This document shows positions 24,866 through 31,842 of a DNA stretch of 31,842 nucleotides, piece after piece. A program made the position numbers and the translations under genes. Positions within the stretch are counted from its first letter, which is position 1. Each line of letters begins with the position of its first letter. Below the pieces are notes generated by a model. The model was not told the DNA's origin, searched no databases, and saw nothing but the letters and a program-made list of their open reading frames with translations. Origin of the DNA: an uncultured bacterium (GTDB lineage Bacteria; Verrucomicrobiota; Kiritimatiellia; RFP12; UBA1067); the NCBI GenBank assembly GCA_902779075.1, contig CACZAK010000057.1:1-31842 (forward strand), read 5' to 3'.

Positions 24866-26062
24866 TTACTTATTAGACAGGCGGGCGGCGTCAGCCGCCA
24901 TGCCGGCACCGCCGGAGGCCTCGCTGCTGATCCATTCGACGTTCTTGCCGCTTCCTTCGTAGAGCTTCTCGCATTTGGCCGCACCGCGAAAATCGCATAG
25001 CATCACGCGAAGATGCCCGCCGCGATGGACGATGGCCGTCGACTTGCGAAGGTTCATGCGGGGATTGTTGAAAAACCCGCTGTTGACGATCGTCGCGCCG
25101 CTACGCACGTCGTAACCGATCTCCGCCGTGTCCGCATAGCACCCGTCGAAGACGTTAGAACCGCCGATGCACTGGAACGCCGTCGAGCCGGGAAGCATCT
25201 CTGGAACGCCAAGCGCGAGATGTGCGCTCTCGTCCTCTTTTGTCCATTTGCCAGTGGATTCCAATTGCTTGCGACGGGCGTAGGCGTCAGACCACTCCTT
25301 GAACCCAAGACCCTTCGGCGGCACCGTGCCGCCCCAGACATGGCAGCGCGTGAAACGGTTCGCCCCTCCGCCGGAGCGTATGCCCGTCGTGTAGTCCACA
25401 ACGATGCAGTCCGTGAAATGGCTGTCGGCGACCTGGCAGTCGATGCCGACATTCCCGGCAAGACCGCTCATCGTGCATTTGCAGTAGACGTTGTTGGCGA
25501 TCAGTTCGTAGAGATGTCCGCCGGTCTCGCGCGTGACGCAAAGGCCCGACCTGAGGCCGTTGTGCAGAGTGATGTCCGCAAGCGTGAAATGATGGGAGTT
25601 GGCGATGGCGAGGCAGCTTGCAAGGCCGTTGCCGTCGATATCGCCGCCCTTTATGAACAGGTTGGCGTTGTCATAGACGGAACCATCGGGATTGTAGACG
25701 GAGAGCGCGTGGTAGTCCGCCGCGCCATCCCAGAACAAGACGTATTTCATCTTCGCCCGCGCCACAAGATGCGCCGCGGGGTGCATCGAAAGCGAGCAGC
25801 GGTTTGTAATCAGAATCATCGAGCCAATGTCATACTCGCCTTTCGGAACGCACAGAACGCCGTTCGGCGCGGCGGATATGGCGCGGACGAAGCGCGGCGA
25901 ATCGTCCGTCTCCCCGGCGAGGCGCGGGAAGTCCGCGAGATTCGCGTCGCAATAGCCCGACGGCAGCGCGGCGAAGGCGGCGGACGCGCCGCAGAGCGCG
26001 GCGGCAATCAGGAAGCTACGGTACCTACCCATAGAAAACCTGTTGTTTTGCGAAGTTGTCAT
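24866..26062 (-). CDS. Secreted right-handed beta-helix protein (pectate-lyase-3-like)
   Basis: 398 residues from ATG 26062, which has GGAG at 26069-26072. The N-terminus MTTSQNNRFSMGRYRSFLIA leads into a signal peptide ending SAAFA. After it, GYCDANLADFPRLAGETDDSPRF then GVLCVPKGEYDIGSMILI is the standard opening of pectate-lyase-superfamily beta-helices (D..D.t..iq.A...G..v.lP.G.Y.i). The rungs follow with NSHHFTLADITLHNG, CKCTMSGLAGNVGI and GGSNVFDGCYADT. Many cysteines. No catalytic residues could be assigned, so lyase, glycosidase (GH28-like) or binding roles remain open. The leader and promoter duplicate those of the gene at 27463-30090. Confidence 0.75.
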   Translation of the reverse strand: MTTSQNNRFSMGRYRSFLIAAALCGASAAFAALPSGYCDANLADFPRLAGETDDSPRFVRAISAAPNGVLCVPKGEYDIGSMILITNRCSLSMHPAAHLVARAKMKYVLFWDGAADYHALSVYNPDGSVYDNANLFIKGGDIDGNGLASCLAIANSHHFTLADITLHNGLRSGLCVTRETGGHLYELIANNVYCKCTMSGLAGNVGIDCQVADSHFTDCIVVDYTTGIRSGGGANRFTRCHVWGGTVPPKGLGFKEWSDAYARRKQLESTGKWTKEDESAHLALGVPEMLPGSTAFQCIGGSNVFDGCYADTAEIGYDVRSGATIVNSGFFNNPRMNLRKSTAIVHRGGHLRVMLCDFRGAAKCEKLYEGSGKNVEWISSEASGGAGMAADAARLSNK

Positions 26063-26167
26063 GACACACTCCTTTTGCCTTTTGCAGATTTGGAGAATTG
26101 TACCATAATTCGCATATTTTGGGGTGATCATTGCGATGTCAGCCGAGAGATTCCCCAAAAATTAAAA
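26001..26167 (-). repeat. Duplicated leader, copy A: promoter, RBS and signal-peptide start
   Basis: Nearly identical to 30026-30196. Contains an extended -10 (TGGTACAAT; TACAAT at 26097-26102), GGAG at 26069-26072, the ATG at 26062 and the codons for TSQNNRFSMG and YRSFLIAA. Each gene therefore has its own copy of one promoter. Confidence 0.85.
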
Positions 26168-26212
26168 GAGAAGAGAAGGGTCAGAGCTTATTGATATACT
26201 TTTTCTGAATGT

Positions 26213-27436
26213 TCATTCCTTCAGCTCAAAGCCATGAGCGGGAAGTCCTGCGACAGGCTCGTTCTTTGTGTTGAGGCGGGCGACGAAACGCCTGCCGCCC
26301 TTCGTGAACTCGTGCGCAGAGACACCGTCCGCGCCCATTGAAAAAGATCCGCGCTCCGCACCGCTGACGAAGTCGGCAAGCTTGCACAGCTCCGGCGCTG
26401 CCCGCTCGAACGCCTCGCGGCACTTGCGCGGGCTACCCGCCTTTTCGCCGAACGGCGTCCGCCCCGGGTCGTCCGAGAGCAGATAGTCGTAGCAGTGGAC
26501 AAGCGACTCTTTCGCGCCGCCGAGAATCGTGTAGTACGCCTGTTCCACGAATTTCTCCGGCGTGCAGTCCAATGCGTCGTACCACCCGCCGCCGCACCTT
26601 CCACCTGTGATCTCGTTCATCCACGCCATGATCCAGCACGCCTGGATCGGTTCGGGGTTCGCGTCGCGCGTCTCGGTTCCCACCCAGCATGCGCCGAAGA
26701 GCGCCGCCTGACGCGCGGGAGAATAGCCGCGCTTCTCGTAAAGGCGCCACCAGCAGGGATACTTGATGATGAAGTGCGATTTCGGGTTGGCCTTCTTCGC
26801 GGCAGGGAGAATGTCGCACTCGCACACTTCGTACATGAGCGTCCGCCTGTACTCCTCCCAGTCTGCGACATTCCGCGCCGCCTTGTCTGCGCGGCATCTC
26901 TCGCAGCCGTCACCGCAGCAGGAAAACAGGAAGTCGTCGATGATCACCGTGTCGAAGACCTTCGCCGCGCGCGAACATTCCTCGCGCATGCGCTCCCGCG
27001 CCTTCGGGTCGCTCCAGCAGACGACCATCTGCGGCTCATCCTTGCCAGGTTCAGTGTCGTTCAGCATCGTCGGGGTTATCATGCCGCAGACCTCGAAGCC
27101 CTCGGCGCGGAATGCGTCGCGCTCCTCGACAAGCCGTTCGGTCGGCACGCGCTCGCCGTGTCGGTAGCTCTCGAGCCACAGCTTCGAGAATCCGTTCTTC
27201 TTCCACCAAGCTATCGCCTTCGCGCGCTCTTCCGCCGTCGCGAGGTCGCCGTTCACCGCAGTCACCTTGCACGACATCGAGAATACATGCTTCGCTTCAG
27301 GCACTTTCGCCGAAGCTACAGGCGGCATATTCTCCACCTCACCCGCGAAAAGCGCACTGCAGACAAACAGCAACGCAATCCCCATGCAGCCCTTCGCGGA
27401 ATTGTGAAACCCGGCAATGTCGAAAAACTTTCCCAT
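26213..27436 (-). CDS. Secreted TIM-barrel-like protein of unknown function
   Basis: 407 residues from ATG 27436; an alternative ATG at 27385 has a weak AAGG site and gives a tidier signal peptide (MGIALLFVCSALFAG). The body reads like a glycoside-hydrolase TIM barrel: WWKKNGFSKLWLESYRHGE, EGFEVCGMITPTMLN, KVFDTVIIDDFLFSCCGDGC, HFIIKYPCWWRLYEKRGYSP, and GGWYDALDCTPEKFVEQAYY, with acidic residues at strand ends (IIDDF). A CCGDGCERCR cluster could bind metal or form disulfides. I do not recognise the family. It lies 26 bases after the surface-protein gene stop with its own TATAAT. Confidence 0.7.
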   Translation of the reverse strand: MGKFFDIAGFHNSAKGCMGIALLFVCSALFAGEVENMPPVASAKVPEAKHVFSMSCKVTAVNGDLATAEERAKAIAWWKKNGFSKLWLESYRHGERVPTERLVEERDAFRAEGFEVCGMITPTMLNDTEPGKDEPQMVVCWSDPKARERMREECSRAAKVFDTVIIDDFLFSCCGDGCERCRADKAARNVADWEEYRRTLMYEVCECDILPAAKKANPKSHFIIKYPCWWRLYEKRGYSPARQAALFGACWVGTETRDANPEPIQACWIMAWMNEITGGRCGGGWYDALDCTPEKFVEQAYYTILGGAKESLVHCYDYLLSDDPGRTPFGEKAGSPRKCREAFERAAPELCKLADFVSGAERGSFSMGADGVSAHEFTKGGRRFVARLNTKNEPVAGLPAHGFELKE

Positions 27437-27443
27437 GCCGAAT

Positions 27444-27449
27444 ATTATA
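27444..27449 (-). promoter_or_regulatory. Extended -10 box, 7 bases before ATG 27436
   Basis: TTGCTATAAT on the minus strand, with TATAAT at 27444-27449. If ATG 27436 is used, the transcript would be leaderless; if ATG 27385 is used, the leader is about 50 nt. Confidence 0.45.
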
Positions 27450-27462
27450 GCAAAACCAACGG

Positions 27463-30090
27463 TCACCGCACGAATATGGAAAGGCCGGAACCCTTCCATT
27501 CGGTGATGTAGAGGCCGTCGGAGCGGGACTCGAACGTCGCCCTCCTGTTCGTGAAGCTGACAGTGGAATCGGGCGCGGTCGTCCAGGAAATCACCTTGTC
27601 GCCGACTTTGCACTTTCTTTCGCCGAGAATCACGGTGACCGTCGCGCCGGCGGCGAACTTCGTCGTCGCGTTGCCGCCGTCGGTAAGCGAAGAGGTAACC
27701 GACCACGCGTCGGTCTTCGCCGAGAGGTCGATGGCCGAGCCGTCCTGCATCGTCGGGCCGTAGAAGAAGTTCGACGCCGGCGTGAAGGTGCCATAGACAT
27801 CCAGCGCTGCCGACCCTCTGCCGTAGTTGTGTTGATATGTCGCGTTGTAGTCGTGGACCGACATCGGCCCCAGCAGATAAGGCGCGGCACTGAAGCCATC
27901 GAAGTCAACCGTGCGAAAATCGGCACTCTTGTTCGAGAAGGTGGTTACATTGCCGCCGCGCACGACGTTCAGCCGTCCAGTTCCTGACGGAGTGTTGGCA
28001 GAGGAAGAGACATAAAGCATCTTTGCAGGGGCAATGTCAACCATGACGGTGTGACCGCCCAAGCCGACGATCGTCCAGGCGTAGTTCTCGGTCGTCGCGA
28101 AGGTAAAGTTCGATACGACGGTAGCATTCGCGTTGAAAAAGCCATAGTCCATGTTGCCCCCGGAAATCGTGTTGGAGACCATGCCACCGGCGATGGTCAG
28201 GTCGTTGTAGCCCCAGCCCGGATTCCCGCCAGGATCGAGAATCGCATTCGGCCCGAGGTAGACGCTCGCATGGGCATTCTGGGAGGCGGCGCCGAGACAG
28301 CCGCCCGAAGGAGGAATGGTGGTGCGCAGGATGCCCGCAAGGATGTCGGTGCCGCCGGTATAGCTCTGGTCCCTGCCGCAGACGAGGAGTCCGCCGCCCT
28401 TCTTGACGAGCTTGAGCCCGCCGGTAAGCGTAAGGGTGGAGATCGTAAACGACGAGCCGGACGGAACGTCAAAGCGGAGCTCGCCGCCGACATCGGTGTC
28501 GGTAACCGTGCAGGTGCCGTCGATGGCGCGGACGGTGAGGTTGTGCCCATGGAGGTCGATTGTCTTGCCCGATGCGACAGTGACGGTTTCAAACATGGAC
28601 CAGTCCTCGTCGTCCGAGAGCGAATAATTGTCGTCCACCGTCTTGGTCGCGTGGATGACGAATGTGGCAAAGGACGTCTTACCGGCGTAGGCGCCGATGC
28701 CGGTCGCCGTCACCATGGCGACGCCGGCGGCGTGGTTGTTCAAATAGGTGACGGTGTAGTGCGTGCCTGCCACGAGCTCCACGCCGTCAATCAGGTTGGA
28801 GACCGTAACGGCAGGCTGGAGTCCGGCCTCCAGTTCCGCCGCGGATGTGGTAAACTGGTCGGCAATCGGGGAGACGGAGAAGACGCTCGTGACGGCGCCG
28901 TACTCGAGGAAGGTGTCGCTGTTCTGCTGCGCGTAGTCGGCCGCGACCCATGCGGCGGATGCAGCGCCGTTGCGGATGCGAAGCTCGTCCATACGTACGA
29001 CGACGCGCCCAGTATTCGCTTTGCCGCTATGGGTGTCTGACGCGCCGAACTTGAGCGGAACCGTGACATCAGGGCCGAGGATGCCGTGTCCCCGCGTGCT
29101 CGATTCCACAACGGTGGCATTCTCGTACTTGACGGCCGCCTTGCCGTCCATAGTGTAGGTGAAGTAACGCCAGTTGCCGCCGGTGGAGGATGTCTTGGTA
29201 TTCCAGTTGTCTATACTTGAGCCGCCTGTCCCAGAATTGATGGTGATGCCATAGAACGGTGCAGGGATGGCAGCATAGCCGTTGTCCTCAAAAAACCTGA
29301 GGGAAAAGCCTCCATTCCCGTCACCCCAACCACTTAGCTTGTTCGCAATATCGACGCGAGCGTTTTTGGCATTCCCGTAGTTATCTTCCGAGCTCCTATC
29401 GAAGTCGTCGATTGTGGCCCATGAGGTGATGGTCAACTTGGACCTGTCGATCAGCGGCTTCACGGCGGTTGAGGACGTAAAGTCGAAAACCTCCGTCACG
29501 AAGAGATTGGAGCACGACACGCAGCCGCCGATCTTCGGGTCCTTGCCTGCACTGACAGCGGCGATATTGACGGCGTCATAGCCATTGCCCGACGAATCGT
29601 GGACAGTCGCGTTACCCTCGCCGAGGTGCCAGACGCCAATGAAGTCTGGCCATGTGTCCGCGGGGTTCACCGCCGGCGCAAGCGACGAGTCCCTCACGCC
29701 CCAGTAGGCGATGACCTTCGTGTCCGCCGCGAGCGACGGCACATTGACCCAGACGAGCGACTCGCCGGTTTGATTCCACGTGTCGATTTCGTGCGCGAGG
29801 AGCGTGCCGTCAGCGAGCGCGAAGCGGAGGTCCGCGCCGTTCACGCCGCATTCGGCCGGATCGAACCCCAGCTGACGCGTGGACGAGAGCCGCACCAGGA
29901 GCGGGAAATTTTCAGAGATAGTCGAAGTGACTTTGCCCGCCGCCGGGGAAATCGACATGGCGCACCTGTAGTTCGACGGATCGATGGTCGTCGCCAGCGC
30001 GGTGGCGGCCGCGAGCATTGCGCCGGCGGCAATCAGGAAGCTACGGTATCCACCCCCCATAGAAAACCTGTTGTTTTGCGAAGTTATCAT
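27463..30090 (-). CDS. Large surface protein: DUF2341, LamG-like, passenger repeat, C-terminal IFVR
   Basis: 875 residues from ATG 30090 (GGAG 6 bases upstream). After the signal peptide, residues about 45-125 match DUF2341 (FPLLVRLSSTRQLGF, GADLRFALADGTLLAHEID, WVNVPSLAADTKVIAYWG). Residues about 130-390 are a concanavalin/LamG-like domain (GVWHLGEGNATVHDSSGNGY, MDELRIRNGAASAAWVAADY). Then a bacterial Ig-like segment, a passenger-associated repeat (LKLVKKGGGLLVCGRDQSYT GG.D), and a beta-rich tail. It ends GSGLSIFVR. DUF2341-LamG proteins are typically exported binding or adhesion proteins. Leader duplicated with the gene at 24866-26062. Confidence 0.85.
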   Translation of the reverse strand: MITSQNNRFSMGGGYRSFLIAAGAMLAAATALATTIDPSNYRCAMSISPAAGKVTSTISENFPLLVRLSSTRQLGFDPAECGVNGADLRFALADGTLLAHEIDTWNQTGESLVWVNVPSLAADTKVIAYWGVRDSSLAPAVNPADTWPDFIGVWHLGEGNATVHDSSGNGYDAVNIAAVSAGKDPKIGGCVSCSNLFVTEVFDFTSSTAVKPLIDRSKLTITSWATIDDFDRSSEDNYGNAKNARVDIANKLSGWGDGNGGFSLRFFEDNGYAAIPAPFYGITINSGTGGSSIDNWNTKTSSTGGNWRYFTYTMDGKAAVKYENATVVESSTRGHGILGPDVTVPLKFGASDTHSGKANTGRVVVRMDELRIRNGAASAAWVAADYAQQNSDTFLEYGAVTSVFSVSPIADQFTTSAAELEAGLQPAVTVSNLIDGVELVAGTHYTVTYLNNHAAGVAMVTATGIGAYAGKTSFATFVIHATKTVDDNYSLSDDEDWSMFETVTVASGKTIDLHGHNLTVRAIDGTCTVTDTDVGGELRFDVPSGSSFTISTLTLTGGLKLVKKGGGLLVCGRDQSYTGGTDILAGILRTTIPPSGGCLGAASQNAHASVYLGPNAILDPGGNPGWGYNDLTIAGGMVSNTISGGNMDYGFFNANATVVSNFTFATTENYAWTIVGLGGHTVMVDIAPAKMLYVSSSANTPSGTGRLNVVRGGNVTTFSNKSADFRTVDFDGFSAAPYLLGPMSVHDYNATYQHNYGRGSAALDVYGTFTPASNFFYGPTMQDGSAIDLSAKTDAWSVTSSLTDGGNATTKFAAGATVTVILGERKCKVGDKVISWTTAPDSTVSFTNRRATFESRSDGLYITEWKGSGLSIFVR

Positions 30091-30196
30091 GACACACTCC
30101 TTTTGCCTTTTGCAGATTTGGAGAATTGTACCATAATTCTCATATTTTGTGGTGATCATTGCGATGTCAGTCGAGAGATTTCCCCAAAAATTAAAA
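30026..30196 (-). repeat. Duplicated leader, copy B
   Basis: Partner of 26001-26167. TACAAT at 30125-30130 with TGG before it; ATG at 30090. Differences from copy A are a few substitutions and small insertions, including one near the signal peptide that changes MGRYRS to MGGGYRS. Confidence 0.85.
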
Positions 30197-30221
30197 AATT
30201 TCCATCTTTTGGGGAAATCTC
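30175..30221. repeat. Perfect 15-bp inverted repeat
   Basis: GAGATTTCCCCAAAA (30175-30189), 17-base AT-rich gap, TTTTGGGGAAATCTC (30207-30221). It lies upstream of the leader promoter and about 45 bases beyond the stop of the truncated IFVR gene. Copy A of the leader has only the left arm. It could be a terminator-like structure or operator; there is no T-run after either arm. Confidence 0.7.
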
Positions 30222-30228
30222 AAACCCC

Positions 30229-30270
30229 AAGCTCCAAGCTCTAAGCTCTAAGCTCTAAGTTCAAAGCTAC
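30229..30270 (+). repeat. Six tandem heptamers (AAGCTCT type)
   Basis: AAGCTCC, three AAGCTCT, AAGTTCA, AAGCTAC. The last unit contains the stop codon of the truncated IFVR gene. Confidence 0.75.
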
Positions 30271-30458
30271 CTCACGAAGATTGTGAGGTCGGAACCTGCC
30301 GCGACTTCGAGCCATTCGCTGTCACTACCACTGTAGGCGGGACCGGCGGCGATGTACTGCGCGTCCGCCGCCGGGCGGAAGCCGAGGTTGCCGAAGGTGT
30401 CGTAGAGCCCGACCTCGCCGCAGACGAACTGCTTGCGTCCGCCCCGGCGGAAACCGCC
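30267..30458 (-). pseudogene. C-terminal end of a surface protein with the IFVR ending
   Basis: The minus strand reads FVCGEVGLYDTFGNLGFRPA, then AQYIAAGPAYSGSDSEWLEV and AAGSDLTIFVR, then stop. This is a well-formed end of a secreted surface protein. Further upstream the open frame (to 30881) is only the antisense of the XylR-like gene, with arginine- and cysteine-rich noise. The gene has thus lost all but about its last 50-60 codons; the break lies at about 30405-30460. No start codon of its own is evident. Confidence 0.7.
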
Positions 30459-31199
30459 TTCTTTTCGGTAATACCAAAGATAGCATGGTCGCAGCGCAGA
30501 TGTGCGCGCTTCCGCGAACGCATGCACGAGGCAAAAGTCCCCTTCCGCTTCCTTAAATACGCCGAAGACATCGTGCGGCTCAAAAAGCCTGCCGCCGTCT
30601 TCGCCGCGAACGACATGTCTGCGGCGGCGCTTTTGAGCAGCGCGACCAGATGCGGACTTGAATGCCCGAGAGACTTCACGCTTGTCTCCGTGGACAACGA
30701 ACCGCTGTTTTGCGAGAACGCAAAGCCGAAAGTGACGAGCATCGAGCAGGACTTCGCAGGGGCGGGACTCGCGGCTGCAAAGGCGCTCGACAGACTTTCC
30801 CGCCGCTGCGCAGGTAGCCCGGCCACAATACTCGTTCCGCCGAGGCGGATCGTGCGCCGGGCATCCTCGGTCCGTCCGCACAGCGGCAAGACGATCGCGC
30901 AGAATGTCGCCGTCTTGGTCAATGCCCGCGCCATCGACGGCATAACGGTCGCCGACATAGCAAAGCTGCTCGGATATTCACGCCGGACTGTCGAGACGAA
31001 CTACCGCGCCGCATACGGCCATAGCATCGGCGAAGCGATCTTCGACTGCCGCTTCAAGGAAGTCGAACGGCTGCTCGCAGGTTCGCGCCAGCAACTCGGG
31101 GCGATTGCGAACATGTGCGGATGGAAGTCGTCGGCCGGTCTCGCACGCGCCTTCCGCGAGCGCTACGGCATAACTATGACCGAATGGCGCACGCGTTAA
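30411..31199 (+). pseudogene. XylR-like regulator (LacI-type sensor plus AraC HTH), 5' truncated
   Basis: The frame is coherent from about 30411 (DLAADELLASAPAETAFF, then VIPKIAWSQRR, RFRERMHEAKV), through PAAVFAANDMSAAALLSSA and FTLVSVDNEPLFCENAKPKV of the periplasmic-binding-like sensor, to an AraC-type HTH (ITVADIAKLLGYSRRTVETN, IANMCGWKSSAGLARAFRER). XylR-type proteins are about 380-400 residues, so roughly the first third is missing. ATG 30522 would give 225 residues with half a sensor and an intact DNA-binding end, which might still bind DNA. No promoter or ribosome site was seen. Its stop is 3 nt from the stop of the convergent gene at 31203. Confidence 0.75.
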
Positions 31200-31202
31200 C
31201 GC

Positions 31203-31400
31203 TCAATCAGTAAACGCCGGCATCGGAGGTGGCTGGAAGTTGAAGGCCGCCGTCACGAGCTTGCCGAGCGCGTCATCCCTCGAAAGCGCCGAGTCGGGAA
31301 CATCGAAGACTGGCTCTGCCGAAGAAACGCCACGAGGCGCATTGGTAATCGTAACCGCTCCGATGTTGTTAAGACCATTGTTGTTAAGATTGATTTCCAT
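31203..31400 (-). CDS. Small protein of unknown function next to a sigma factor
   Basis: 65 residues from ATG 31400, with AAAGGAA 8 bases upstream; an in-frame start at 31439 lacks a site. Sequence MEINLNNNGLNNIGAVTITN is followed by APRG, acidic stretches and QPPPMPAFTD at the C-terminus. No signal peptide, membrane segment or cysteines. It lies 45 nt downstream of the sigma factor gene on the same strand, so it is probably co-transcribed. A regulator of the sigma factor or a target of it are both possible; nothing in the sequence decides. Confidence 0.6.
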   Translation of the reverse strand: MEINLNNNGLNNIGAVTITNAPRGVSSAEPVFDVPDSALSRDDALGKLVTAAFNFQPPPMPAFTD

Positions 31401-31445
31401 TGTCGTATTTCCTTTCGTGTGTTCGCCTTGTATACACATATCCCG

Positions 31446-31842
31446 CTAAAAAGTTACATGTAAATCTGCAAGAATCGTCTTCAACTTCTCTTTCGCGCGG
31501 AAAATACGCACTTTTACAAGATTTTCGCTCACTCCTGTCTGATTTGCGATGTCTCGCACGGACATTTCGCCTACTTGGAACATCGTATACGCGTCACGAA
31601 GGATGGGCGGGAGCTTCGCAAACGCCTCCAAAAGGCGCTTGCGAAGGTATTCCGTATCGGACTGCGAAGTCTCGCGATGCTGCGGCAAAGTGTCGAGACG
31701 CTCCGCTGTGCCGACAACCGGCGTCTCTGCGTCACCCACGACGCCATCGTCCGAATCGCGTATCTCGCCGACGAAAGTCAAGTGCGCCTTGTCGCGCGCA
31801 AGGTTCTTGCGGAGATTGCGGGCAATCGTAAAGGCAAGACCT
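31446..31842 (-). CDS. ECF-like sigma-70 factor, C-terminal part (runs off the window)
   Basis: Open from the right edge: GLAFTIARNLRKNLARDKAH is the end of region 2, followed by an acidic linker (GEIRDSDDGVVGDAETP) and region 4: LPPILRDAYTMFQVGEMSVR then DIANQTGVSENLVKVRIFRA KEKLK. This is the usual Sigma70_r4_2 helix-turn-helix that reads the -35 box. The start lies beyond the window. Next to it is a small unknown protein at 31203-31400. No anti-sigma factor of the known membrane types is visible. Confidence 0.85.
   Translation of the reverse strand, partial: GLAFTIARNLRKNLARDKAHLTFVGEIRDSDDGVVGDAETPVVGTAERLDTLPQHRETSQSDTEYLRKRLLEAFAKLPPILRDAYTMFQVGEMSVRDIANQTGVSENLVKVRIFRAKEKLKTILADLHVTF

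Noticed and set aside
25013..26194. 393-codon plus-strand frame opposite the beta-helix gene
   Set aside because: Antisense shadow of GC-rich coding DNA; Ala/Arg/Val-rich with no domain, and it runs through the opposing gene's promoter.
26495..28000. Long plus-strand frames opposite the TIM-barrel and surface protein genes
   Set aside because: Low-complexity Arg/His-rich readings without ribosome sites; the minus-strand proteins have signal peptides and recognisable domains.
30459..30881. Extension of the IFVR fragment to a 204-codon gene
   Set aside because: The upstream half is antisense to conserved XylR-like sequence and has noise-like composition.
1..31842. tRNA, rRNA, transposase or integrase genes
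   Set aside because: None seen in any frame or as recognisable RNA sequence; the repeats present are short and non-coding, apart from those inside genes.

Overview
The window is GC-rich (high fifties percent by eye) and densely packed with secreted carbohydrate-active proteins, AAA ATPases of the AAA_14/DUF4143 and DUF234 kinds, and many short intergenic repeats. The mix of GH92, GH78, NagZ-like GH3, SGNH esterases, beta-helix surface proteins, LacI-AraC hybrid regulators and NarL-type two-component genes suggests a glycan-degrading member of the PVC group, most like Kiritimatiellota or a neighbouring Verrucomicrobiota lineage from a gut or sediment. That placement is inference from protein style, not from a marker gene.

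Layout. 1-3153: remnant of a DUF2235-like gene, an SGNH-type esterase, an AAA ATPase with tandem inverted repeats at its promoter, and a 42-codon stump of a second SGNH gene. 3150-13010 (minus strand) looks like one operon read right to left: beta-solenoid surface protein, large ThuA/PHP-like protein, esterase-GH3 fusion, GH92 mannosidase, SGNH stump; two junctions are 4-nt ATGA overlaps. 13096-17770: a clan GH-A enzyme and a GH78 rhamnosidase. The GH-A, GH78 and beta-solenoid genes are each preceded by the same hairpin plus a promoter. 17.9-21.8 kb is a graveyard: a 195-bp copy of part of the esterase gene, an intact DUF234 ATPase, the 3' end of a DUF4143 ATPase, and a DUF4143 ATPase that has lost its Walker A region. 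22.1-24.6 kb (plus strand): membrane histidine kinase and NarL-type response regulator. 24.7-30.1 kb: a beta-helix protein, a TIM-barrel-like secreted protein and a DUF2341/LamG surface protein; the first and last share a duplicated 170-bp promoter and signal-peptide leader. 30.2-31.2 kb: two truncated genes back to back (C-terminal end of a surface protein; XylR-like regulator missing its N-terminus). The window ends with a small unknown protein downstream of an ECF-like sigma factor that runs off the edge.

How it fits together. The enzymes would remove esters, mannose, rhamnose and amino sugars from a complex plant, algal or mucin-like glycan outside the cytoplasm; nearly all carry signal peptides. 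The two-component pair, the sigma factor and the broken XylR-like gene are the local regulators.

Most unusual signals: (1) a palindromic element inserted in frame, in the same frame each time, at two places in the GH92 gene and in part in the SGNH gene; (2) a shared C-terminal ending, G-hydrophobic-x-I-F-V-R, on three surface-type proteins; (3) a family of five C5GAAAACG5 hairpins, three of which carry a -35 box with a well-spaced -10; (4) tandem dyads touching the -35 boxes of the ATPase genes.
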